Shown here piece by piece: positions 20,454 through 30,526 of a stretch of 30,569 nt of DNA. This stretch comes from Cladosporium sp. IMV 00045 (Eukaryota > Ascomycota > Dothideomycetes > Cladosporiales > Cladosporiaceae): contig MSJI02000721.1 of assembly GCA_001931905.2 (NCBI GenBank), positions 1-30,569 of the forward strand. Reading direction: 5' to 3'. Numbering within the stretch: position 1 is the first letter of the stretch; each line of letters opens with the position of its first letter. A model generated the notes under the pieces. The model ran no database searches, had not been told where the DNA came from, and saw only the letters and a program-made list of their open reading frames with translations. Both the position numbers and the translations under genes were made by a program.

Positions 20454-21888
20454 TTTCTTCGGGGCCGATGCTGAGATCTCATGGCATTGGAAAGTGTAAG
20501 TCTAATGCAACACAGATAAGTCTTTCGTTTCCAGCCGCATGAGGTCGCATGTCGTCCACATTCATTTCGATCCCCTTTTGTAACCGTCGTTGAGAATCAT
20601 ACACAGATGGTCCAGGAGTCTTGTCTACTGCATACTCTTCGTATAATTTGCAAGCTGGGGTCGCACAGCAGCGATTCGTCAATTCAGCTCACCCTACATA
20701 TCTTTGTATGGTGCTGTAGGACACCCATTCTTTTGGGACGAGTCAGCTAGGCTTGATCCAAATGGGATACGTACACAAGTAAGCGATTTTCATGCGACCT
20801 CGATCAAGGCTAGTTTGAACTGCGAGTCGGCTCTGCTATTGCAAAGTGAGATAGGTAGCATCGACCTTCTTTTGTCAGATGGCGCTTTTTTCTGGGTGCG
20901 GCAATCAATATCCCTGCGGCCATGGATCGTCGAATAACGATTTTTCTTTCGTATGGATCATTTAATGTTGATCTTGAATGACAAGGCCCATCAGGAGATA
21001 GCACTGAAAGCTCGTCAAACTAAGTTTTGGTTTTGTGGGTGGACGTCATGGCTCCATGCAATGCCCAAAGACGAGAACGAATTGAATCCACCAACACGAT
21101 TGCAGGGTGTCACAGCAAGGCACTCGGAGTCGCTTGCATGAACGTGGCTTGGTTCTCGGAGAAGCCTTTGTGGTTCACACACTGGCATCGGAAGCGACGG
21201 TTTCAACACCGATACCGCTGGATTCCGGGGTGAGTGCTACTGTACACAACAACTGTTGTTAGAACGCACTTTCCTGTGTAGACCTTGTTCATCGTTGATT
21301 AAACTTGTTGTTTCCCTTGTGGCAGAGCTGTAAGGAGGGAAGGAAGGAGGTTGAAAAAGGGGTACGCACGGGCCGGCACATGCCGAAACTCTGTCCTTTC
21401 ACCGACCTCACTTGGAACACTACATTCTCCTACGAGTTGGCAAACTTCTGCATTTTCGATCGTACCCTCCTCTCTTCGCAGCGTTCTACGGACAGTCCAT
21501 TTTTACTCCCATCAAAATGTCAAGGACACATGAACAGCCAACCATTCAATCACCCTTCCTGCTTTGCTACCTCGACACGTTGGAAAGGTTTTGGCATGAA
21601 CGTCATTCTGTCTCAATGCATCTCCACGTATGATTCGCATTTCAACTGGGATGTACAGCTGCTCTAGTGTAGTGACGCTGATCGTGATGAGATTTGAACT
21701 TGAGTGTTGAAGATCGTTACCACCCATCGCAATTCTTGAGTTCTGCAAGGAGAATCTTCTTCATGTCTTGCCAAAATGGCCTGCAATGCCCGCGGAGTAT
21801 TCTGACCACATTCGAGTCTCTCCGAAACGAAAACCAAAACCAAAGCCAAAGCCTCTTCCAAAACTCCCGGCTTCACGCTAAAGACCTG
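20454..21888. other. gene-poor region, nothing recognised
   Basis: These 1.4 kb lie upstream of the secreted-type gene and downstream of the DUF7580 gene of module B. Open frames reach at most about 120 codons, have irregular composition and show no conserved motif or good splice continuity. No inverted or direct repeat long enough to mark a mobile element was seen. It may hold the promoter of the minus-strand secreted gene. Confidence 0.5.
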
Positions 21889-23627
21889 TCAAGCTTTGCC
21901 GGAGGATGGAGCGGCCATTCTTGAGCTTTGCAAGTCTCTCTGAAACGGAGCAACAACCGCTGCTGCAATACTTTGCAACATCGTTTTTTTCGTGAGGTCA
22001 AGCTCGGCATTCTGGCCATGGAACTCCAGGCAATACTCGATAGCCTCTATGAAGCACGGCGGCTGACCACGAAGCATCTTGAGGCAACGTTTGACTGTGT
22101 CGACTTCGGTCGAGTCCCCTGGCCTGCGGCATCGCGAAACTGACGTGTTTGAACCGAGTTCGAAAAGCAAGGCCGCAAGCACAATGAGTCCACGCTTGGC
22201 TCCAGATGCCACGGACACCGCTGGCGAGGGTAGAGTGTCCGCTAAAGTCGCTGTTATGTACGCCAGGTCATCGCCTGGCGGTGCATTTCGCAGGAATTTG
22301 ACGTCCGCTGCAGTCCAATTGTCGCCAATCCACTCAGTAGAGAACAGCTGCAGGAACGAACAAGCCAGAGTTAACCCCAGCTGCATCGCATCATCGCAAG
22401 TGCTAGCAAAGTTCCTGGAGTGATGTGCTGCCTCCAAGAGTGTTCTCATCGAAACCCACTCAATCGAAGGCCATTCGATGACGGCAAACTCGGGTGTGGC
22501 AGATGACTCGTGCAGCCGACTGTAAGAATCGACGCAAAAGGATACCGCGTGTGAGCGTGTCAATGTACCGCATATGCCATTCTCCACCAGCCGGCGCGTT
22601 TCTGTATCCTCACGCGCAAAGCGAGTTCTCTTGCCAGGCTCCCATGGCGACGGTTCTTCGGTGTCCAGGGCGACGTGCAAAGCATGCCATGTCGAGACGT
22701 TATTTGCTGGAGCGAGCGCCACAGTGAATGCTGGTTTGCTTCCTCCAACATCTCTCCATCCATTTGAGACATCATGCAATCGGCAGTCCAGCTGAAGGTT
22801 TATGCAGTGACTTGAATGAGTGGCGCAGTCTTTCACAGCTTGCAAAGCCTTGAATAATTCACTCGCATGTTTCCGCATATCCAAGAGTGGCCATCTGAAT
22901 CTTGGAGCTGGAAGTCTGGTGGACCGCAGCTCCTTTGCTCCTCGCCTCTGGTTATCCAGGATCTCGATGTTCTCGAGGAGCTCTTTGCGTTTAGCCTTTA
23001 GTGTCCCGCTTTTCAGAACGAAGTTTGCTCTGCTTCTGATTTCTTCGCCTCGCCTTTTCCATGCTTCTCGAGAGAATGACGCTCGCTGGACAGGTACAGA
23101 AATGGCTCCGGCTTTTGCTTTTTGGATGTTGATCAAGGACATCTGCTTCACAGTCAGGTGATTTCGAAAGAAGTTCTGGCGATTCTTTCCACGCATACCT
23201 TTGCATTCAGTGGGCCCTTCATTAAGTCGAGGCCAAGGATGGCTGAAATATCAAGGACGCCCTTCCAAATCTTCTCCAATAGAGGAAGAACTCCCTGCTT
23301 ATAGTGGACCTCTCCAAGGCTTTCGATAAAGGCTTGCTCAACATCGATGTGTGCCCATACAGAAGCTTCTCCAGGCCGATGGGCGCTCTTGAGCAGCATT
23401 GACTTTTGGCTCGGAGCAAGGCCCAGATCCTCTATGATCAGTTCGATGACCACAATATACCTGGACTGGATAATACCGAGTTCCTGTGCGGCATTCATCA
23501 GCTCTTTTTCATGCCTGAGTAAAGCCTTAAATGGCCGAGTCTCAGCCTTGTGGTGCTCCAGCAACGTGACGAGCAAAGGCAACACCGCCAAAACGACGCC
23601 TACAATCTCAACACCCGTAAGCACCAT
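21889..23627 (-). CDS. HeLo-like N-terminus / DUF7580-type protein, module copy B
   Basis: Two exons on minus: 23627-23199 and 23142-21889, with a 56-nt phase-0 intron (23198-23143), giving 560 aa. The N-terminal helical region (1-143) opens with a long hydrophobic helix (GVEIVGVVLAVLPLLVTLLE), as in copy A. The first intron falls at nearly the same place (after residue 143; copy A after 141) in the same phase. The second half carries the DUF7580-type motif FLQLFSTEWIGDNWTAADVKF, aligning with LQLHSTPWARRQWEAVDVRF of copy A. It also has the helix GLIVLAALLFELG, which replaces FGCLGIMLLELAFG. The second intron of copy A is absent. The gene is divergent from the plus-strand acuF-like gene, with 335 bp between starts. 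Function is unknown; the same signalling or cell-death hypothesis applies. Confidence 0.85.
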
Positions 23628-23962
23628 GTCGAAATGCTAGCTCTCCAGTGCGGAATCTCAAAAGATGTTTTGGAGCAACGAGATTGAGGTGCGCTTGCGT
23701 TGCAGACCTATCTCGCTTGCGTGTTGCGCCACCAGCGGGGTATGGCGAGGCTGATCTTTCGAGCTCAACGATAATTCCGACAAGGTGATGGCACGGTTAG
23801 TCTTCAAACAAAAGCGAGGGCGCGGCGCGTGACACTTCCTCCGATACAGAATCGCCTGTTGGTCGCTCACCCATCATCGCAAGTAACATATTGCCGACAG
23901 AAGAGAGAGGTCTCGATTGTTCTGACCGGCATTCTGGACCTCCCCGTTCCGATATCGTCGAT
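23628..23962. promoter_or_regulatory. shared divergent promoter region of module copy B
   Basis: The 335-bp gap between the two start codons is close in length to the 309-bp gap of copy A. The decamer TGCGCCACCA recurs here at 23725-23734 in the same orientation. No clear TATA box was found. The minus gene has no other nearby promoter space, so transcription in both directions from this gap is expected. Confidence 0.45.
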
Positions 23963-26452
23963 ATGGCAGACGTGGGAAACAACAAGCTTCCGGCACCGCC
24001 AGATCGCTTGCGATCTGTTGCAATATCATGCTGGCGGATATTCGAGCAATGCACCAGATTGTCGCTTATCTACTCACAATCCGGCGTGCCCTCAGACACC
24101 TTGACATACGACTATGGCAGATTCAGAATCTGGTGCGGGAACCTCGGTGTCCGTCAAGGAGGACACGCCTCACTAGACTGGAGGCTTAGAGATGCTGAAG
24201 CCATGGAGGCTACAATCTTTACGATGTTGAAAGATCTGGAGGATGACCTCCAGCAATGTGGGTACCGAGAAAGCATCACCGAGGTACCAGTTTCTGACGG
24301 GCAACAGTTCTCCAAACTACCACAAAGGCAGTAAGCTCGGTTGACCCACCATCTGATGAAGAGCTTTCAGACCTGGATGAGATCTCTCCGACCGAAGAAC
24401 TTCGATTACGGTCGGAAGCCATAGCATCCACAATCAAGTCGCTGTACGAGATGTCCTTCCTAATTCGAAACCAGAGCACAAGACGGCTTGCGTATGCGAA
24501 AGCCCAGAACTACCATCCTCGTGATCCCGACGAGGAGGCTCTGCTCCAGTCTTTCTTACCACATGATCAACGACACGTTGAAGATTTTTCCAAAGACTTG
24601 AGACGAGACGAAGAGCATTCTGGACCTGAACGTTTTGATCGGGAGCCGAATGCGATGCTAGAAGACAACAACTTGAAGAAGCGATGTGTAGCAGCAATCA
24701 CCGCACGGCGGAGGCAGCTGGCATACTGGAAGAACCATGATCGGAAGCTTCAGTCGGAGGGAGATGTCGACCAGCCGGAAAGAGCTGGCACTCTTTTCTC
24801 TGGCACACAAGCGTCTGGCGTCGTCAAACCGACTACGACTGACCTTGTGGAAACTCGATCGATCGTATCGTCAATGGCCAGCACTGTCCGGGACATTGAT
24901 GGTAACGAAGCATTGTTCCCAGGGCCTCCCAAGCGCGCGTCGGAACATGACGCTTTTGTGTGCTCGTACTGTTTTGTCCTCTGCGGGTCGGAAGACGCCA
25001 AACATTCCCGGTGGAGGTGGGTCAACGTCCACATGGCTCTAAGCCCGCAACTTCAATTGTGCTAACGTCCACAGGAAACATATCCGTGAAGACCTCCAAC
25101 CATACTTGTGCACCTTCCCTGACTGCCCCGACGGTTCGAGACTGTACGGCAATCATCACGATTGGGCTGATCACGAGAAAGCGGCTCATGGGAACATCCT
25201 CGCGGATAGAACGCAGTGCCCCATTTGCTTGCTTCCTGCAGCAAAACTACCCAGACATCAAACGTTTCCGACGCACTTGGCAAGTCATCTAGAAAGACTT
25301 TCGGTCGCGTGCCTCCCTCCAGACGCCGATTTCGGAGACGGAGAGATCGACACAGACGATTCGCCAAGCTCAAGTGTCGCAGAGGGTGGCATTTCTGCTA
25401 CGTTAGAAGATGAGCTCGACAACTTTAGACAGGACGAGAGGGAAGAAGAAAACATTGCCGAACCGTCAAAGCCCCCTACAGATGACACATATCGAATTCT
25501 GCGGAATTGGAATATGGGCAAATTCCCAGTAAGACAGCAGTATTCAAGTGGTCAAGATACGGGCACCAACAATCCAGAAGATGACTTGCAAGACTTTCGG
25601 GGAAACAGGGAGCTGGATGACGAAAGCGTCGAAGGGAACTTAGACCGCTTGTCAAACCCACCGATTAGGAGAGACAGGGAGCTACTGGATCATTGGCGAG
25701 GCCAGGGCACCTTTCCAAGACCTCCGCCTAGTCAATCTGAGAGCAGTCGAGATGAAGACGAGGTCACATCTTCAGACATGCTCGCACAGCCAACAGAACA
25801 AATGGATTGGCGAATGCCAGAGTCAATCGGATCTTTGGCAGAATGGGCGAAGAAGAGGAGGAGGGAGGGAGCCTTCGATTCGGATGAAGAAATGGAAGAA
25901 TTCGCCGATAGTCCTCCAGAGACGGAAGGAGATCAAACGATCCCCAACGAGTCGGAGGCTCGCCGTCAAGAACTAGAGCACGGGATGGAGGCACACACAC
26001 ATCGCACTCGAGAGGAAATGGAGCGTAACTTACGCGAAATAGAAGAACAGGTCGCTTCGTTGGAAGAGACGACGAAGACCGACGGGACTCGCACTCGAGA
26101 GAAGCTGGATCTTATTCGAGAGGAACTGGAGCGTAGAGGGCACGACACTGAAGAAGATGTCGCTCTGAGAATTGACGTACCTCGTACTCGAGAAGAGATG
26201 GAGCGTACTCGAGAGGAGCTGAAGCGTAGAGTGCACGACGCTAAAGAAGAACTCTCTTCTTGGAAGAAGGAGATGGTGGCAGCAGAAGTAAGAAAAGCAC
26301 TCTTAAAGGAGCCAACACGAGAGAAAGCTGACACAGACTCCATGCTATCAGGAGAAGCAGTGAAGACAGATGATGTTGCTCGAACGAAATTTGTCGTGAG
26401 GGTCCCTCGAGGGTTCAGAGATTCGCAACCGAGAAACCCTGGCCATGGTTGA
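23963..26452 (+). CDS. acuF-like C2H2 zinc-finger protein with coiled-coil tail, module copy B
   Basis: Three exons: 23963-24257, 24308-25016 and 25075-26452, with introns of 50 and 58 nt, giving 793 aa. The N-terminal helical motif RFRIWCGNLG...ASLDWRLRDAEA (about 52-75) aligns with copy A. The Cys/His region follows: FVCSYC, then KHIREDLQPYLCTFPDC, HDWADHEKAAHG, CPICL and THLASHLERL. Both intron positions and phases match copy A (phase 1 after LQQ, phase 2 inside the W-R before KHIRED). After an acidic linker the last 200 residues form a charged coiled coil with repeated TREEMER/TREELKR units (about 620-750). There is no PHD or extra C2H2 tail. It is probably a nuclear or cytosolic scaffold; function is unknown. 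Confidence 0.8.
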
Positions 26453-27278
26453 GTCATCACTTCACGTGAATGTATCAGTGGACAACCCTATCCATGAAAA
26501 AAGGCTCTCCATTACACACCCATCAGCTACTGGCGACCTCCTCACACTCACAGTCATTCAAAACACTCCAAATCTTTCAAGTGTTCCAAAGCTGCAATTC
26601 TCGATAGACAGCCACCCGCGCCCAGCACGTATTTCCTCACCACTACACAGAAACAAAGCTCTACACCACCACGATGCCCACTCACATAGCGGCGACATCC
26701 CCATTGATGTTTGTCAACACTACCTCCAACAACAAAGTAGTGGCTGCGTCGAGCTCTCGCCTCGCTAGGTTGGGATACGCTGCGTCCCGTTGTGACCTGA
26801 TCTTGGGTTTGGCTTCTTTCCCGGCTTGGGAAGTGGACTGCATTCTTACCAAGCGCAAGACATTCCGATCAGTCAGGACGATCGCATGAAGGAGCATGGC
26901 GCCTTGGCCGCAGAAGCAGACTAGACCCTCCCTTCGATGGCTAACAATGACACCTCGATTCTCTCCCCATTCTCGCTGGGCCGTTAACACCAAAAATGCG
27001 AACGATTCCAAAACCCCTCGACGTGGATGTGTTGGTACGGTTGAAGATTGTTGGAGTGGTAATCCATTCGATTCATACATCCACAACCCCATCCTCCTCC
27101 TGTCCCCTTGCCTCCATCGCTTCTTCGGATCTCTCTTACATTCACTCTCCATCCCCTCAAAAACAAGTATACGCCTATCCATTTCGCGGCCCTGTTTTGC
27201 CGCGCCCGCCCCAAACAGCCGCCCAAACCACACCAGAAGCCCCCATCCCCATCCCCACCGCATCAGCACCAAGATCAA
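26453..27278. other. convergent intergenic region, no gene supported
   Basis: These 826 bp separate two convergent genes. Both strands show C/T- or G/A-biased open frames (the longest, about 198 codons, on minus at 26682-27278), but composition is skewed, there is no family motif, and no exon continuity with neighbours was seen. The region near 27240-27278 is C-rich (CCCCATCCCCATCCCCACC) and likely belongs to a 3' UTR. Confidence 0.5.
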
Positions 27279-29460
27279 CTAAACCCCCTGCTCCCTCGCC
27301 CCCCTCCTCGCCCTCATCTCCTTCAAACTCCTCTCATTCTCCTCCAAAATCTCCTTATCCTCGATGCCTCTCTCATCGTTCGCCTTGCCCGGGCGCGGGA
27401 GGGAGCGCACGATGCGCGCGGGATTGCCCGCCACTTCGGTGTAGGAGGGGACGTTCTGCGGCGCAAGTCAGTAAAAGTCCGAATCGACGAGAAATGAGCA
27501 TGAGGCAAGGACATACCTTCGTAACGAGCGCGCCAGGAGCAATCGAAGCGCCCCGCCCGATCTTTCTGTGGGCCATGATTTGCGCGCCGTCGCCGATCTC
27601 GACGTCGTCTTCAATGATAATAGAGCCTCCGACGAGGTATCCCTGGCTGCCCCTTTTCTCGGGCGGGTCCCGCGGGCGGTAGCTGCCAGTGAGGCGCACG
27701 CCTTCGCCGATGTGCACGCGGTGGCCGATGATGATCTCGCAGGGGTCTTTGATGTAGCAGTTGGCTTCGATGACCACGTCGTCGCCGATTTCGATGTTGT
27801 AGCCGTAGTCGCATTTGAAGGGCGCTTCGATGAAGACGCGGTGGCCGATGCGGCTTGGTCGGTTGAAAGTTGGCGCCATGGGAGGGAGGCTGGGGCGGGA
27901 GTCCCATTTGGTGTCGGCGCGTTTGGCTGGGTCGAGGATTGCGGTAAAGAGGCGCGTTCGCTCTTCCGGACTGGTTGCGGTTGCGTGCAGGCTGGCTTGG
28001 TTGAAGCGCTCGATTGCTAGTTTGCATTGTTTGCGGTCGTCAAGGAGAGTCTCGTCGCGCCAGGCGAGGTAGGGTTGACCGAGGATCATTTTCTCGTGCT
28101 CGGAGACTTGGCTGGAGGGGAAGTGGTAGTGGGAAGCGTTGCCTGAGGAGTGCGTGCTGCCACTTTCTCGCGAGCTGATAGTTAAGGGCGGGCCTGGATT
28201 TGGGCGATATGGCGGAGGAAAGGGGTGTGGCCAATGTTCGTATGGCGGGGAATAGGGGTGACCCGGGTAGAATGCGACCGGTGGCGGCAGAGCATGATTT
28301 TGTCCAACAGGAGGCATTGTGCCGTAAGGGTGCGAAGTCGCACTGTCTGGCCGATGTTGCCAGTTTTGACCTGGATATCCATCCCGGCTAGAACGCCTTA
28401 TCTCATCATGAGGACTCCCCGACGAAGGTAAGCGGTGGTGATGTTCTTGTAAGCTAGGAGCTGGCGGGATTCTACCCCAGTGAGTATATCGAGGACCAGG
28501 CTCCTCTTCCGGTGAAGGAGACCTTTGAGGCGCGTCTTGCGCTTTCGATTGTAGAGGTACGTGGGTTCGAGATACATTGGGTCCTTTGTAGTTCAGGGGT
28601 TTCGGGCCGTAACCAGTGCAAGTATGACCGCCGCGAGTACAATTTTTGCATTCCGGTTTGGCTTCGTCGCACTTTTTCTTTCGCTGTCTGCAAGTGTGGC
28701 ATCCTGTCTTGGTACGATTGCTGAAGTTCCGTTTGCGCTTGCCATTTTGGTCACCCGCATCTTCGCCAGGGCTATACACCTTCCCGGGTGAACCAGCTTG
28801 GGATGTCGTCGTAGCCACCTCTGGAGCCTTTGGGGGATTCGACTTGTAAGCGTCCTGGAGATGTGTCGCCAACGACTCGGCGAGATGTGCATGAGTTTCT
28901 GGCCGTACTTGAGGTGGTGCTGCGCGTTGATTGTGAGTAGGTACTGGTGATTGCTCTCTTGAGCATCGATCACGATTGGCCAGCTCTAGTGTGACCCGTC
29001 TGCATTCCTCGGTCCGCAATCCGGTGTTGGATTCCTCTGGGGTCAAAGAATGAACAATTGCGTCTGTGTCAGTCATGCGCCTTTTACAAGGCAGGCTCGC
29101 GGTCGGAAAGTTCTTGTTAGACGGCTGCTCGATAGTGTCCGCAATCGAACGCTTCCTCTTCGCGGTCTCCGGGCTCTGTTTGAGAGATGGTTCTGGACAA
29201 ACCACCGAATCGTTCCGGCTTTCTGACTGACGTGCGGTTTGTTGTTCATTTCTCGCACTATCTGACTTGCCAGCAACCTGAGATGGAGTGGAGGGCTCGG
29301 TGGTAGGTCCAGACATGGTTCCTTGGGATTGATTTTGATCCAGGCCATTGACAGCTGTAAAACCATGTACGGGCATGTTAGGCTGCAAGGAGCAGCTTGA
29401 TCCTGAGGTACTGCGATGCTCCGGAGGTGACCTGTTCAGCAGCTCGGAGATTTGTCTCAT
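27279..29460 (-). CDS. Zn(II)2Cys6 transcription factor fused to a maltose/galactoside O-acetyltransferase-like domain
   Basis: Two exons: 29460-27517 and 27455-27279, with a 61-nt phase-0 intron, giving 706 aa. Residues 240-285 form a canonical fungal binuclear zinc cluster with C254, C257, C264, C271, C274 and C281 (C-x2-C-x6-C-x6-C-x2-C-x6-C), preceded by a basic KRKR patch. A long Pro/Ser/His-rich disordered linker follows. From about 457 a MAC-type helical region (EKMILGQPYLAWRDE, CKLAIERFNQ) leads into a left-handed beta-helix of hexapeptide repeats (IEIGDDVVIEANCYI, IIIGHRVHIGEGVRL, IIIEDDVEIGDGAQI, KIGRGASIAPGALVTKNVPS). It ends AGNPARIVRSLP, as in LacA/Maa proteins, with a charged C-terminal helix. 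The ATG at 29460 lies just after a CACAG acceptor-like site, so a 5' UTR intron or earlier exon is possible. It probably acts as a nuclear regulator. Confidence 0.88.
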
Positions 29461-30391
29461 TGAATCGCTTCTGTGAAACGATGGCAAGAGTCAATCAGCG
29501 ACAGTGAGGAAATCGGCTTCCGAACACAGGGAAGTGCCACAAGTGTGATTCTGATGAGTTGCGACTCGAGGGACCTCAAGGAGGAAGTGCAGCTGGACTG
29601 CAGCTGTGATGCTTGAAGCAATGTTTGGTGAAGCCGCCCATGAAGAGCGCCTAAAGTCGGCTAGTTAGACGCGGAGCGGCAAGAAAGGCGGTTGAACGAT
29701 CGATGGTTGGATTCGTTTGAAAGACCAAGAGGTAAGCTCGCGCAGAACAGCTTCGAGATGTAAGCAGGACTTCAGGCGCAACAACCCGGCAAGCGTCGCC
29801 GGGCGGTTGATATCGAAGGTGGGCGTCTAGGTAGGCGGACAGGGTTCGCTGGTGGCGCCGATCGCGGGTCGGGGAGAGACGTCTAAACGGCCAAGGCGGC
29901 AGCCCGTTGTGACGTGCGCGGGGAGTAGCGCCGGCCGACGGAAGCGCGAACAGGGTCCGAGTGTGCAGATCGACGACAGGTGGAGCTTGAGTAGTGAAGA
30001 GGCGGAGGAGATGAAGGATTGATGAAGGCGGCGGAGTCGGAGCGGCAAGCGAGAGGGCGCAGGCGTGCGTTGCTGTTCTGGCTGGGCAGAGACAAGCGCG
30101 GCCGCCGCAAACTGACGAGGCATTGGCATGCTGCAGAGGGCGCGAGAGAGGAGGCGAGGTGAAGCGCCCCCTCACACGCGCTCGATGCATGCTACAAGCG
30201 CTCCGCGCGCCTGTCTAGGCCAGCCAGACCCTAGTCGTCGTCACGCAAACCCCCTTGGCTACAGTTTGCAGCGAGGGAGAGAGCGCGAGCGCGCGCACAG
30301 CCACACGCCGTTAAAGTGGGTGAGAACGTGCATTTGCGTGCGGTGGTGACCCACGCGGACTGATTCAAGGCCATGGCAGACTGATTGACTA
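29461..30391. other. upstream region of the zinc-cluster/acetyltransferase gene
   Basis: This 0.9-kb stretch is GC-rich (29650-30340) and probably contains the promoter and 5' UTR of the minus-strand gene. A TTTCACAG acceptor-like site lies about 10 bp upstream of the ATG. One minus-strand open frame (29651-30190) is Arg/Pro/Ser-rich without motifs and is not accepted as a gene. Alternating GAGCGCGAGCGCGCGC-type tracts lie near 30279-30297. Confidence 0.45.
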
Positions 30392-30434
30392 CCGTCACTG
30401 ACGGGGAAGTGGGCCAGTACGGGGAAATGGGCCA
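30392..30434 (+). repeat. left terminal inverted repeat, 43 bp
   Basis: Perfect inverted match to 30527-30569; the match stops at the next base (C versus G). It could fold with the right arm into a long hairpin. Confidence 0.9.
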
Positions 30435-30526
30435 CTTGCTGATATACGCAAGCGTTCTGAATTCTACCCGTCACACACGTGACTAGGTATCATAGATACG
30501 TCGTGCAGGATGAAGTCTACTACGAC

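Noticed and set aside
21305..21667. 120-codon plus-strand open frame in the 20.5-21.9 kb gap
   Set aside because: No motif, signal peptide or neighbouring exon supports it; overlapping open frames occur in other phases.
26682..27278. 198-codon minus-strand open frame between convergent genes
   Set aside because: Composition is irregular, it starts with a Trp/Gly run from a C-rich tract, and it shows no known domain; probably 3' UTR.
29651..30190. 179-codon minus-strand open frame in the GC-rich leader
   Set aside because: Arg/Pro/Thr-rich with overlapping open frames in other phases; no motif, splice continuity or family resemblance.
30279..30297. Alternating GC purine-pyrimidine tract as a functional Z-DNA site
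   Set aside because: The tract is short and lies in generally GC-rich DNA; nothing else points to a function.
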